64,000 bases of DNA, from NCBI GenBank assembly GCA_949825045.1, contig OX463835.1:20601201-20665200 (forward strand), in the 5' to 3' direction. Shown here in pieces: positions 52,330 through 63,877 of the stretch (position 1 is the first letter of the stretch; each line of letters begins with the position of its first letter). Source of the DNA: Argyresthia goedartella. Taxonomy: Eukaryota; Arthropoda; Insecta; Lepidoptera; Argyresthiidae. The translations under genes and the position numbers were made by a program. Below the pieces are notes generated by a model. The model had not been told where the DNA came from. It saw only the letters and a list, made by a program, of their open reading frames with translations, and searched no databases.

Positions 52330-53017
52330 TATACATATGTCTGTTTTACTATGTTAGCTCGTAACTGCTCAACGGCTAAACGGATTTTGATAAATGATAC
52401 ATCATTAGATTCGTCTTGATGGCAAGATTGTATGTATGTTACCGGCAATATGTTAAATCCAGGCATTGTATATATATATATATTTATATCAAAACAAATC
52501 TCTAAATAAAATCTTTTTGCTTATACTGTAAAAATTCCTGAAAAAGAAGTTACATAACAGGAAAGAAATAAGTACAATTCGACGAAAATGTGCCTCGATC
52601 GAAGGAAAAAATCAACTTCCTTGTAAGTATTTGAGTGATTTTTGGTGTTGTGAAATAAAATCCAAGCGTTGAAAATAAGTAGAAGAAAAACAACAAATCG
52701 ACAAAACGCCGAGGAAAGAAATAATTACTTATGTTTCTTCGACATTTTTCACTACTTTTTCTACTTTACTACTTTTTCTCATTGGAATGGGGAGAAAATC
52801 GAAAGAAACGCAACGACGACGGAAATGTGCATCGATCAAAGGGAAAAATACAAGTGCGCTACTTACACTCGAAGGGGATAACGCATCGGGACCACCAATT
52901 TCAGGACCGTGGCAGCGCTGGACGTTGTTGTTGGGAAGTTGGGAATAAAATTTGCCATAAAAGTACATCGGTTGTGTATAACTCTGTAGATACTCTGGTG
53001 AAAAAACGCAGAATGAC
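52330..53017. other. Non-coding stretch
   Basis: Holds a short (TA)n run at 52470-52485 and two similar segments, ATGTGCCTCGATCGAAGG at 52588 and ATGTGCATCGATCAAAGG near 52824. No gene recognised. Confidence 0.4.
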
Positions 53018-53138
53018 ATGGGACGCACTTGATCAGAGCAACTTTATTTTTCTCATCTGAGTACATTTCGGGCCGAGCGCTCAGCAGATTCTTATGGGGA
53101 GTGAAAAATAAAGTTGCTCTGATGAATTCGGTCCCATA
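53018..53138. repeat. 121-bp palindromic repeat
   Basis: CATGGGACGC then GATCAGAGCAACTTTATTTT on the left pairs with the inverse at 53102-53138 with few mismatches. It is a small foldback MITE-like unit. Confidence 0.7.
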
Positions 53139-53357
53139 GTGAAAGTTGTTCGGAATTAACAACCCCCTTGCGGCTTGTAAACTCCTAAGAAATAACATTT
53201 CATGCCAAAGTTGTATCACTTTTCATTCAACTAGTGAAATGTGTTACGCTTTAAAACATCCTATCATGCACAAGTTGACCAGGAATGTGTCGCATCTCCA
53301 GACTTTGCGTGTGCATATTTTGGACTTGGCACACCACATGCATCGTGCCTGGTGACA

Positions 53358-54860
53358 CCCGTTCTTTTCGGCGAACTGGTCCACTCTCGGGGCGTACAAC
53401 ACACACGCATTGTAGATCGACACGTTCAGATGCCGGCGGAAAAGTTTCTTATACCAAACTGCGTTTCGTAATCTCTCCACGGGGAACGCTTGGAGCATCT
53501 GGTCCTTCTTGTCCACGCCCCCCATGGAGAGGTTGTAGTCTAGGACTAGCGATGGTTTACATTTGTAGACCCCATATTTTTCTTTTCCTCCGACTTCTAC
53601 AGGGTGGAACGTGCAGATCATGCACACAAGGTTGGCTTCCTTCCAGGCCACAAGAGTGAGATCGCTGGTGTGACTGTAGGCCACCTCACCTGTGCGAATG
53701 TTATTTTTATACTTGGCGCGCAGAGAATCTGGCAAGAATTCCCTGTTCAACCAGATCGTGCCCATTGAGTCAGTCTTGTACTTCTTGAGACAGCAACGGC
53801 GAGTTGTAGAAGTTGTCCATTACTAAATTATGTCCCATATTTAGCAACGGACGGACAAGACTAAACACAATTTTCGAAGTTGCCCCCTCAGGCTCCATCG
53901 AATTGGACTCTGGCTCATCAACAGGTTCTTGTTGTTGATCCTTGTCAGTCATTCCTGTATACCAACATCTTCCACAGGTAGCCGGTCCTTGACTCACAGA
54001 GCTCGTAGCTCTTTATACCTACCGTAGCAGCTTTTCTTGCGATCTGTTGGACAAACGATAGTCTGCCCTTCCACAGTAGGAGCGACTCGTCAATCGCAAT
54101 GTTCTGCTCCAGTAAGTACAAAGAGCTGAATTTGTCATCCAAGTGGTCAAGGACCGGCTGAATTTTGGCCAGCTTTTTGCTGTCCCGTGGAAGATCGTGG
54201 GGAACAGTGGCGTTGTTCGTGAAGTGCAGGCATCTTTTAATCAACAAGAACCTGTTGTACGGCATTATGTAACCAAAGTTACACTGTACGTACTTTAGGC
54301 TCGGGTACTAAAACTCCCTCTCCACCGGCAATGGAATAATGCTTTGGAGCATTATTATCCCAAAAACTACCCATAGGTCATCTTTGGTGACATCTATCCA
54401 TTTATGCAGGCGCGACCCGGCTTTCAAGGTGGGATCATTGAGCAAATCATGCGCGTACTCCACGCGCGAACAGGTCTCGCGCACGATTTGCTCAATGATT
54501 TCATCGTCCCAGATTTCCTCAAATATTTGTAATGGAAACAGCCCTGCTATCTCAAATGTAGGACCGGCGTGTACTACAAATGTTTCTTGCCGCCCCCTGA
54601 AGGTGGCTCGGTCTTGTACTCAATCAAAGTGTAGGGCGTCTTTGTCAGCCATTTCTCTAATGGCGGCGTTGTTGCGGGCATCCAACTGTGCGAGCTGCGC
54701 CCGTGCCAAGGGCGGGATTTCTTCGAAGTCACTGGGTTACTCCACCACGTTCCGTTGCTGAGGTACTGGCAACGACACCGAATCGAATTCCAACTCTTCC
54801 TCTTCAATGTCACTGCCAGGATTATTTGATGTGGCCAAGTCATCAAATATTTCTGGACCT
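53358..54860 (-). pseudogene. Decayed piggyBac-like transposase
   Basis: On the minus strand the N-terminal part (about 54860-54290) contains stops. 54265-53945 encodes PYNRFLLIKRCLHF, AIDESLLLWKGR (first catalytic Asp region) and AATVGIKSYELCES. 53997-53770 encodes NLVMDNFYNSPLL (second Asp). 53765-53358 encodes LVAWKEANLVCMI and LDYNLSMGGVDKKDQM (third Asp) and then the C-terminal helix region. At least three frame breaks separate the parts and the C-terminal cysteine-rich domain is missing. No TTAA-flanked ends were found. An acceptor-like TTTTAG precedes the first recognisable residues. Confidence 0.8.
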
Positions 54861-54944
54861 AAAACAAAATACTATACTAAATAACCTGAAGTCCGACCTA
54901 GACAATACATTAATTTAAATACAAATCATATCATCCGATATCTG

Positions 54945-55135
54945 TAGCTATGCGGAAGGCGCTGCAACTATTTTGTCGGAGGTCCTGAGTTCGAACCCCC
55001 GTCCGAAAATACGTAAAAAAATATATGCCTTTCTCGGGTCTTGAAGTTTATATGTTTGTGAGATCGCTGTATCTGTTCCATGACACAGGATGGGTACCCT
55101 AGTGTGGGTTCAATATCAATGTATGAAACTGACCA
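54945..55135 (+). mobile_element. Diverged tRNA-derived SINE
   Basis: A B-box-like GAGTTCGAACCCCC is followed by a short A-run and a body (GGTCTTGAAGTTTATATG, GGGTACCCTAGTGTGGGTTC) related to the SINE at 9503-9706. Confidence 0.6.
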
Positions 55136-55209
55136 TATACGTTGTGGTATATTATGTCCTACTTACAATGCTATCAACCTGTGCTATCGACAGACGACCA
55201 CACTTATAC

Positions 55210-55647
55210 GGGTGTCCGGAAGGTAGGTGCAATCCTTTAAGGGGGTGATAGCTGACATCATTTCGAACATTTTAAGCTTAACATGTATATGGCGATTATC
55301 GTTTATTTTTTTTAAATTTATTTTTTTAGTATTTTTTTCAAAAATACCCAAATTTTATACATAGTCGGTTCTACCGCGCCAGTTAGAATTAATGTCAAAG
55401 GTGTAAAGCTGTTTTTGTATTGTCTAACGTTTATTTAACCAAATAGTATGAATTCTAAGCATCTGTGTTGACTTTGAGAAAAAATAGAGACATTGATACA
55501 TGAAAAATAATTGTACAGTTGCAATGTAACACTTTGATTTGAGGTTAAATAAAATAAAATAAAATACTTTTCATCGTTCAAACCTTTTTAAAAACACGTC
55601 TGGTTTCTGCTCTTTATTTTAAGCTATTGTTCATGCAGGTGACTGGC
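55210..55647. repeat. Left terminal inverted repeat (about 438 bp) of the DD41D element
   Basis: Pairs with 57145-57582 over its whole length with scattered differences. The inner boundary is at TTCATGCAGGTGACTGGC. It carries two A/T-rich runs and a (TAAAA)n stretch. Confidence 0.85.
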
Positions 55648-55970
55648 CAATTCTCAGAATTACTGAAATATCCATTGTGGAGCGCCGAGCGTCGGGCTGC
55701 TTTGTTACCAGAGCTGGCATCGTAGGTTACGATTCGTAACCGGAATCTGCCCTTTGTCTATCTCTCTTTATCAGCTTTATCTAGCTAGTTGCTTAGCATC
55801 GTGCTGCTTGCGTGCATGCGCGCTGCTCTCGTGACTGGTTGTGTGTGGTTTCTACGTTCGTCGTGTTGAGTTATTATTTAATTAAATCACCGTGTCAAGT
55901 TGAGTCCGCTCCGGCGTTGAGTTCCTTCACGTGTTGAATTACATTGGACTTTTATTGAACACTTTGTGAC

Positions 55971-57038
55971 ATGGCGTTTACCAATGCAGAGTACGCCGAT
56001 ATTGTTTTTATGTACGGACGAGCTGACGGAAACGGTGCTTTGGCGCGCCGCTTGTACCAGGAGCGTTATCCAGATCGGAGAGTACCCAATTTCAGGGTGT
56101 TTCAAAACACCTTTCGTCGGCTTATCGAAAATGGCGTTGGAAACAATCCGGTACGTGGAGTCAACCCTGGTGCTGATGTAGATGTAGAAGAACAAATACT
56201 GGCAGCTTTTGCTGCGGATCCCACTACGAGCGTCAGAAAAGTAGCTGCTGACCTGGGCTTTTCGAGATGGAAGGTGTGGACGACGATGCATAAAGAAGGA
56301 AAATATCCCTTTCATGGTACTGGAGTACAGGGCTTAGAAGAAGATGACCCCATAAGAAGAGTCCAGTTTTGCCGCTTCTTATTAGATATGGACATAGAAG
56401 ACCGTCACTTTTTGAAAAGTATACTGTGGACGGACGAGTCCAAGTTTTCGAGGGAGGGAATCAATAATTTCCACAACCTCCATAAATGGGGTGACAAGGG
56501 CGCAAATCCACACTGGAAAAAACAAAAATCATTCCAGATAAAATTCTCTGTCAACGTGTGGGCTGGAGTAATCGGTAGAACTCTTATTGGGCCACACTAT
56601 CTACCCGACAAATTGGATGGACCAAAATACTTATCATTCCTACAGAACGACATACCTGGACTTTTAGAAGAAGCTGGACTATTGGACCTAGAGAGGCCAT
56701 TGATTTTCCAACAAGATGGTTGTCCAGCGCATTGGACTCGGAATGTAAGAGACTATTTAAGCGACTGTTTCCCGGAGCGTTGGATCGGCAGAGACGGACC
56801 TTGGCCTTGGCCCCCTCGATCGCCGGACCTTACACCCATGGATTTTTTCGTCTGGGGCCGGGCCAAAGAACTTGTCTACACGACAGAAATAAGAACAAAG
56901 GACGAGTTGGTGCAGAGAATCAATGATGCATTTACCACTATGAAGGAAGAGATGATGCTGAAGGTGACCACCACCACCGTAAGGAATAGGGCCCGTGCTT
57001 GTATTAGAAATGGTGGATCACATTTTGAAAATGAATAA
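55971..57038 (+). CDS. DD41D IS630-Tc1-mariner transposase, 355 aa
   Basis: The N-terminal helix-turn-helix region, DUF4817-like (FTNAEYADIVFMYGRADG; RVFQNTFRRL), is followed by a second HTH (TSVRKVAADLGFSRWKVW). The catalytic domain shows D in ILWTDESKF, D in LIFQQDGCPAHW and D in SPDLTPMDFFVWG. There are 41 residues between the second and third, the spacing of the Visitor (VS)/rosa family. A WPPRSPD motif precedes the third Asp. The frame is intact from ATG to TAA and lies centrally between the terminal repeats, so the element could be active. Confidence 0.9.
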   Translation: MAFTNAEYADIVFMYGRADGNGALARRLYQERYPDRRVPNFRVFQNTFRRLIENGVGNNPVRGVNPGADVDVEEQILAAFAADPTTSVRKVAADLGFSRWKVWTTMHKEGKYPFHGTGVQGLEEDDPIRRVQFCRFLLDMDIEDRHFLKSILWTDESKFSREGINNFHNLHKWGDKGANPHWKKQKSFQIKFSVNVWAGVIGRTLIGPHYLPDKLDGPKYLSFLQNDIPGLLEEAGLLDLERPLIFQQDGCPAHWTRNVRDYLSDCFPERWIGRDGPWPWPPRSPDLTPMDFFVWGRAKELVYTTEIRTKDELVQRINDAFTTMKEEMMLKVTTTTVRNRARACIRNGGSHFENE

Positions 57039-57144
57039 AATTATTTTACCAACAATTGTGTTTTTTTTAAATATTAAACTTTGAAATCAAAATACTTTCC
57101 TTCGTTCGACGCAGATAAATAATTCGACATAACTCAGCTATTAA

Positions 57145-57582
57145 GCCAGTTACCTGCATGAAAAATAGCTTAAAATAAAGAGCAGAAACCAGACGTGTTT
57201 TAAAAAAGGTTTGAACGATGAAAAGTATTTTATTTAATTTTATTTAACCTCAAATCAAAGTATTTAAATCAAACTGTACAATTATTTTTCATGTTTCAAT
57301 GTCTCTATTTTTTCTCAAAGTCAACATAGATGCTTAGAATTCATACTATTTGGTTAAATAAACGTTAGACAATACAAAAACAGCTTTACACCTTTGACAT
57401 TAATTCTAACTGGCGTGGTAGAACCGGCTATGTATGAGATTTGGGTATTTTTGAAAAAAACACTAAAAAATTAAATAAAAAAAAATTAAACGATTATTGC
57501 CATATACATGTTCAGCTTAAAATGTTCGAAATGATGTCAGCTATCACCCCCTTAAAGGATTGCACCTACCTTCCGGACACCC
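57145..57582. repeat. Right terminal inverted repeat (about 438 bp) of the DD41D element
   Basis: Inverse of 55210-55647. It ends GGACACCC then TA. Confidence 0.85.
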
Positions 57583-57621
57583 TATATGGTATATGTAGAA
57601 GGAAACAAAATTTTAGCTGAC

Positions 57622-57695
57622 CTGACGGATATCCCTGCGCTGACGTAGTTGGAGACGGGGGGAGTTCGGGATCGGGATAGCCCTTACGCTTGACG
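57622..57695 (-). CDS. Exon C of the unrecognised gene
   Basis: Acceptor AATTTTCAG, donor CAG/GTCAGC. Basic, Arg/Gln-rich end (LQLRQRRDIRQ), phase 0 at its 3' end. Confidence 0.45.
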
Positions 57696-58081
57696 CTGAA
57701 AATTTAAAGGTAGTTGTTACTCAGGAAACTTAGTTTAGCACAAAATTTAATTCAAAGGAAAATTTTATTTTAGTTAATACTCACAAGGTGTAAATCTAAC
57801 TAATTCAATTACATATTGCGATTCCGCCATTGTATCAGCAACTTTTGTGTGTGCTCCCGACGGAGTGAGTACTTTTATTTTTCTGTGAAACAATGAAATC
57901 ATAAAATTTTTAAAGACAAAATAAATTATAATATCAATTCAAGTATGTACACTACACCTAAAACTTACTTTGTGGGAATAGCCGTCGAGGAAGGGGCGGG
58001 TACAGCATCCCCGAAGGGAGCAGGGAAATTCGCAGGCGGGGGCGTACCTACTCGTACCCCATGGGAGTATAAGTACATTTT
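57622..58081 (-). CDS. Three exons of an unrecognised spliced gene, partial
   Basis: Minus-strand join 58081-57969, 57882-57785, 57695-57622. Exon A (113 nt) encodes MYLYSHGVRVGTPPPANF and a proline/alanine-rich stretch. Exon B (98 nt) encodes KIKVLTPSGAHTKVADTM then YVIELVRFTP. Exon C (74 nt) encodes SSVRAIPIPNSPRLQLRQRR. Acceptors TTTCTAG, TTCACAG and TTTTCAG and donors GTAAGT, GTGAGT and GTCAGC are present. Split codons close correctly at both internal junctions with no stop. The short introns and consistent phases suggest a real gene. I do not recognise the protein and cannot place its other exons. The DD41D transposon lies just downstream, perhaps in the next intron. Confidence 0.5.
57785..57882 (-). 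CDS. Exon B of the unrecognised gene
   Basis: Acceptor TTTCACAG, donor CTT/GTGAGT. It takes two bases from exon A to complete a Lys codon and leaves one base for exon C. Confidence 0.5.
57969..58081 (-). CDS. Exon A of the unrecognised gene
   Basis: Acceptor TTTCTAG at 58082-58083, donor AA/GTAAGT. It encodes a Met at its second codon and a Pro/Ala-rich segment. It could be internal or the first coding exon. Confidence 0.5.
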
Positions 58082-58488
58082 CTAGAAATAAAAAGCATGT
58101 TTTAGATTTGAGATTCAATAAAAATAAATCAAAAGGAAGTGCGAGCATGGAAGAATAGATTAAAACCAACCATTCGTCATACAGGGGCCAGCTTCGGCAA
58201 CCTCAACGGGAGTGTTATGTACCAATCAATTCCTATTACACCTTGTATATTTCCTCTACTCTTTAGCAACATTGTTGTATATCAATCCCCGAAAATAGTG
58301 TTATCTTAATAGTTTTGTTTGTTCAAACATCTAAAACTACTTCTTATTCAATTAACAATAACAACTTCTGTTTTCGTATACATTATGACTTTAGGTCCCT
58401 TTAAAGATACTCCTAGTCGCCGAAATGTCTGACCTTTGCAACATTGTAAGTTCCTAAACATGATCCCGGATTCTTGTTATCGTACTAA

Positions 58489-59060
58489 TTAATTCCTTCT
58501 AGAAATCATACGATGTTTCATCATCCTAAACAACAGTCTCTTCAACCCCCTTTGCGAATTGTCATAGTCGCAATCACTTGGCAACACGGAACAAAAACAA
58601 CAACAAACAAAAGAAATTTGGCACAAAATCGGGTTTTTAGATATACATAATATAAGGAATAAGAAAGGGCCTAATATGGAACCTTGTGCAACGCCAATTT
58701 TAACACCCAATCCATCAGATTTAGAGCCGTTAACTTCTGCCTTTTGAATTCTATTGCTTAGGTATCATCTTAGTAGATCCAACGCTTAACTCCGTAATGA
58801 TTTAATTAAATTAATAGCGTATAATGATCGAAACAGTTAAACGCCTTCGACAGGTTGCAAAAAACTCCGATAGCATCCTGTGCGGCCTCCCATGCAAAAT
58901 AAATATGAGATATAAGGGTAATACCTGCATCCGTAGTCGATTTGCCCCTAGTGAAATCGAATTGTTTGGCGTGGAGTTGTTTTGTACGGTGGAAGTGTGA
59001 GAGCATTTGATTGAGTTTAATCTTTTCAAAAATTTTACTTAGGTAGTGTTGGAAGAACAT
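58489..59060 (-). pseudogene. Decayed LINE RT fragment
   Basis: 59060-58806 encodes LSKIFEKIKLNQML, FDFTRGKSTTDAGI and GVFCNLSKAFNCFDH (palm motif A). 58750-58640 encodes GVKIGVAQGSILGPFLFLI. The catalytic YADD part is lost and frames differ. Confidence 0.7.
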
Positions 59061-59459
59061 TGAATTGAATTGGTCTGAATACCGTTGGGTTAATACTGTT
59101 GATGTTTCAACATTTATATACGTAGGGCCAACAACCCACTCAACCAGTTACTATCTCTTGTAAAAACCATCATATCCGATCATTGCAGTCAAAACCTAAT
59201 TCATCACTATCAGAAACGACATAGCAACAAGCTCAAACCAACTTTATAACAAAAAAAAATGCCGCAGTTGGCTCTATTTAGAAATATCTTATATCGCAGT
59301 ACAGAAGTTTTTTCGCGTACCGATTATATGAAGCGTCTGACTGAAAGTGCATGCGGGGTCCCTCTCTACGCAGGAAACCAGTGCGTGGTATAGCTGCCTG
59401 CTTAAACCATAACCTTCAGATGACTGCTGAAATATTTAGGCAGCCAATCAGTTACCCAC

Positions 59460-59890
59460 CGTTGTATAATTGTATGATTCGTATAGAAAGGGCCCTACCC
59501 TACGCATAATACATTAGTGGCCCTCTGCAGAAAAGTGTATATGGGCCCTTCTAGTAGGTTCTCGACCAGTTATACTCACGTTGGATAATTGTATGATTCG
59601 TATACAGACACATAAATACATTTAGCGGCCCTCCATAGGACATTTATGCCCTTGGTTATTGGCCCATCAGCAAAACAGGCACCCAAAACTAGTTGATGCC
59701 CAACCAAGGTCATATATTTGACCCAACCAAATGCCTACTATAAATATACTTAGTGGCCCTTTGTATTTATTAACATATAGGCCCTTGGTTATTGGCCCAT
59801 CAGCAAAACATACGGCCACAATTGACCGTTGTCCATCCAGGGTCGTATATTTGGCTCAACCAAATACCTACAATAAATGCTACTAGGGCA
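59460..59890. repeat. Degenerate tandem repeat of about 133 bp
   Basis: CCCTTGGTTATTGGCCCATC occurs at about 59649 and 59782. GTATAATTGTATGATTCGTATA and GGATAATTGTATGATTCGTATA occur near 59463 and 59581. All four blocks share a GTGGCCCT/GCGGCCCT motif. No coding content. Confidence 0.65.
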
Positions 59891-60469
59891 ATGGTATTTC
59901 GAAACACAAATATATGAAATATTGTGAAATGGTGAGAGTACTAGCACAGTGTAATGAAATGACAGTGTCAATCAAAATATGTCAGTGTACACACTTTGAG
60001 CGGTTCTTTCACGGAACAATGCTAGCAGCTACACAGCGACTATTACTTTCTCACAAACGCACCCCGTAGGTACAGTACCTACATTTGGAGTGCATTCAAC
60101 TCGCGCGCGGAGTGGTGTGGTATGGGTACAAGTGTAGGAAGGTACAATACGTCGGAAATTAGTTAGGCATTTGAAACGATTCTCTCTCTCGTCCCGTTTC
60201 TTACAGGCCGTGCCAAGTTTCTGTGGCTCTTTCACTAATAGGGTAATGGTGGGGTGAGTGAGAGAGGTAGGTACGGCTCGCTCAGAGCCAAAGAAACTAG
60301 GCGCGAATTATACGGTAGCCCAAACCTGGAAAAAGTGTGATGGATAACTTGATGGAACTCGCGGGCGGAGCGGTGTGGTGGTACGCACGCACAACAGAAT
60401 TGTCAATTTGACATAAATTACATAACCTTTAAGTCTAAAATAGTTTCTTCAACATTGGGCAAATTTTGA
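59891..60469. other. Stretch without a recognisable gene
   Basis: Two related segments carry CTCGCGCGCGGAGTGGTGTGG near 60100 and CTCGCGGGCGGAGCGGTGTGG near 60358, suggesting another repeat. Nothing coding is recognised. Confidence 0.4.
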
Positions 60470-60745
60470 TGAACGGTTTGGCCTAGCGGGTAGTGACCCT
60501 GCATACGAAGCTGATGGTCCTGGGTTCGAATCCCGGTAAGGGCAAATATGATCGTAAATATTCGTTTCTTAGTCATGTTTTCTATGTAGGTATTTCCATA
60601 TGTATATTTATCTCTATGAAATAAGTATATCGTCGTCTAGTAGGTACTCATAACACAAGCCTTATTGAGCTTACTGGCCTCGTTCGATTTGTGTAAGATT
60701 GTCCTCTAATATGTGTCTAATATTAATAAATTTTTCTTTTCTTTC
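60470..60745 (+). mobile_element. Full-length tRNA-derived SINE
   Basis: Head GGTTTGGCCTAGCGGGTAGTG (A-box) and GGGTTCGAATCCC (B-box), body of about 190 bp, tail rich in TTAATAAATTT then TTTTCTTTC. It is the longest SINE copy in the window. Confidence 0.75.
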
Positions 60746-60854
60746 TCAATATTTTTTATAATCACAAAATGAGTTGGGGTGTATAAGGTTACATTGGCGG
60801 CCACAGGGGGGCATGTCCCCCCCAGAACACCCAGGAATTCCATACTTTTGATTC

Positions 60855-62145
60855 AATTCAGGTGCACTTTTACAAAGCGAAAAACCTCGGGGTGTTTTTG
60901 ACAGCCAGCTGTCTTGGTTTCCACATGTCAGCGAGGTCAGCTTCCTGCCGCGGCAGACCAAAATCACTCTTGCACAGTCCCTTCTCCTGCCGCTAATCGA
61001 CTACCTACGCCGATGTTGGTTGGGCAAGCGCGAACGAAGATCTACTGAACAAACTCGAACGACTTCAGAATCTCGGGATTCGGTTTATCATCGGTTAGCG
61101 CAAATTCGATCATGTTTCTCAATATCGCAGAGTTGGGGTGGCTTCCGATTCGTCTTCGCCGACTCTCATATTCTTTCATATCTTTTTGATACATTCAACA
61201 ATCCGCGCTATCTTCGACAGCGCTTTGAGAATCTCTTTTCAGGAGATCGGCACCGGAGATCTCACACGTTCTCACTCTTAGCCACACCAAGGCACAAAAC
61301 CTCGGCATACGAGCACGCCTTCAGGTTGCAGGCGATCTGACTGGAAGGCACTTCCTTGCAATATAAGAGACAGTCCCCACTCACAGATTGAACAAAAAAT
61401 ATTAGCAGAAAACGAATTGGAATCAGGTGCAATTGTCAGAAAAGATAAAGTATTCTATTAGGAATACTATTACAATAATAAATAACCATAATTCTAACTA
61501 TAATTAGAGAATTTCATTATAATCTGAAAATCGGCACTCAAAAACGCCTGTCAGTGAATCGTCCTAAATTGGATTGCACAGTGTGGGTGAAGAAATACAA
61601 AATGACGCCCACTGTAGACAGGATAACTCAATTCAATGCTCTGTGGTCCCACTCTTTTCTCTTTCAAAAACCGGGTAAAAGAGCACTTTATGTACAGGTT
61701 TATGTTTATTGGTATTTATGTAGTAGTTTGGTATAATGCGCGGCGTTAAGTTAATCCACAATGGCGGCGTCTGCGCAGTAAAAACGACTGTTTTAGATAC
61801 ATTGTACCCTGCGCAGACGCCGCCATTGTGGCTAATTTATGCGCCGGATACTATCTATAGGTATTTTATTTTCCATATTTTATAGATATTTAATTCAATT
61901 CACAATTCACAATTCTTTATTGCACAGAACATTACAACAATATAATTTTAATTTGTTTATTTATTATAGATAAGTTATTAGATATTGTGCACTGCCTACC
62001 CTTTCATGGTAAATTTTCCTATCATGCCATAGTTTGCTGGAGGAAATCTCATTTTAGAGATAAGCTCGCCTTTGTACATATGTTTTCCACAAATGTAACT
62101 TTTTATTTATCTTTGTGCAATAAAGAATTATGAATATGAAAGCAT
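60855..62145 (+). pseudogene. Dead relative of the nested LINE at 30-35 kb
   Basis: 60860-61340 aligns, with frameshifts and stops, to the C-terminal third of that LINE's ORF2 (shared LNKLERLQNLGIRFI, DHVSQYR, HTFSLLATPRH). 62045-62130 matches its 3'UTR (TTTTAGAGATAAGCTCGCCT, GCAATAAAG). The part between is eroded and carries the 23-bp inverted repeat at 61756-61831. Confidence 0.75.
61756..61831. repeat. Perfect 23-bp inverted repeat with 30-bp spacer
   Basis: CCACAATGGCGGCGTCTGCG (61756 on) pairs with its exact complement ending at 61831. Weaker pairing continues outward (TAATGCGC against GCGCCGG), suggesting a small foldback MITE. Confidence 0.8.
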
Positions 62146-62159
62146 AGGTAATAAATGTT

Positions 62160-62830
62160 CAGTAAAAATGACGACCAAACATGTATTTTTTTACTTTACC
62201 ACTTCATCAACTTTTTTTACAACTACTATCAAAAATTCTTCCACTACTAACCTCTTCCATTCTACAGCTCGTAGTAATAGGCTATTTGAAAAGGTAGTTC
62301 AATAAACCTAGAAACATGTCTCAAGCTGAACCTATTTCAACAAAAACGTTTGACAATATCAGAATTGTATATTTCCAGCAGTTGTTTTTTATTATGTTTA
62401 TTGTTTATGTTGACAGTTCCTAAAAAGTATCTATTTTGACTAACAGTCAAATACCGTATTGTACATCCTTATAGACGAGAATTATTTAGTAAAAATGACA
62501 CCTTAACAAGTTTTTCTCGTCTTTATCATTTCTTATATAAAACTCTTCTTTTAAATCACTAGCAACAATTCTTTCACTACTTACCTGTACAAACCTTCCT
62601 CAGTGAATGATACCGTTTGTAGTATTGAAGCCTTTTGAACGAGAATTGTTCAGCAAAAATGACGCCAAAACAAATTTTTCTCAATTGTAATCAACTGTTT
62701 CTTTTACTAGTATCAAAAGTTCTTACTATTATCGTCTTCGAACCTTTCTCAATAATTACTACTTTTAGTATTAATAGTATAATTGTTTCACATATCCACA
62801 ACAAATCATTTTTTTTCGAAAAACACTAAA
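62160..62830. repeat. Degenerate tandem repeat, about three copies
   Basis: AAAAATGACGACCAAACATG near 62165, AAAATGACACCTTAACAAG near 62492 and AAAAATGACGCCAAAACAAA near 62655 each begin a similar TTTTTCTC...CTACTA...TTCTT block. Confidence 0.5.
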
Positions 62831-63877
62831 AACATATATATTTTACTTGTACTTTTAAATGTACTCCGAACCTTGTCAGAATGCCCCCCCCATAATTAAT
62901 CCTGGATCCGCCCCTCTCAGGTTAGGCGTTTACTCATTATCACGTTGTATAGATGTCGCAGAACACGCCGTAATACATACAGGCGCGCCGGATTGAAAAC
63001 GACGCTGTTTTATAATGCGGCTACCTCACATTGCCGTCGCGTTCGTCAAAGCGGCTGTAACGTGGCGCCCTCATAGAGACGAGCGCGATATGCCGCTTTG
63101 AAAGTTTTAGTTCCATTTATCGCCACAAGTAGCGCTGCATGATTATAACAAAAAAAAAGATTTGTCGATACTTTTTTCTACCATTCATGACATGACTAAT
63201 TATAAAAAAAATATGTATTAACATTTTTCAGAGAATATTTATCAACATTTAACCTACTGATAACGGAGCCTGTAGCCTTTCATTATGGCTATTTATATAT
63301 TTATTTTGTTCTTACATGTCAACTAAAATACTATTCAGGGGCTTCTCTTCTCTAGGCTTCATCTAAGCTACCGCAGTGTTTGCCCTGGTATTTCGTTTGA
63401 AATTCAAGTTTATACCAGTTTACAATTTAACGGTTTCATCCGTGAGTTTATCAACTAACGCGTCATATAGTAAGAAGTACGCTACAGTTTACTATGTGTC
63501 GATAGTTGATCAACTTACGAGACGATAACGTTAGTTTATCAACTAACGGTTTCGACGATCTTACAGTGACATATATAAGCCCCTCAAAATGCTAAAGGAT
63601 TAACGTCAAAGCGTGTGAACTGTCATGAACATTACATACGTATTCAGAATAAGAGCCATATTTTATCAAAACTATAAACAATATTGTATGGAGCTTTCAA
63701 GCCTATTAGCATTTTTATAAATAAATAGTTAAATAAGGTAAATAGTTAAGTTCTACTGATGTGAATAAAAATAAGTCGTGTCTATAAAACATTTGCATTA
63801 TTTTATTGGTATTTTCGTTACCTACTAATTGTATGCGGTATCCGGCATAGCTTAAAAATAATTATAAATTAAAGGGA
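62831..63877. other. Non-coding stretch
   Basis: Contains two copies of GTTTATCAACTAAC near 63445 and 63535. No gene or clear element boundary seen. Confidence 0.4.

Larger units (their letters stand above)
55209..57582 (+). mobile_element. Complete DD41D (Visitor/rosa-like) transposon with about 438-bp terminal inverted repeats
   Basis: The left end GGGTGTCCGGAAGGTAGGTG (55210) and the same sequence reversed at 57582 begin arms that match to 55647 and 57145. TA flanks the ends (55207-55208; 57583-57584). One intact transposase lies between. The total is about 2.37 kb, longer than most mariner-type elements because of the arms. Confidence 0.88.
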
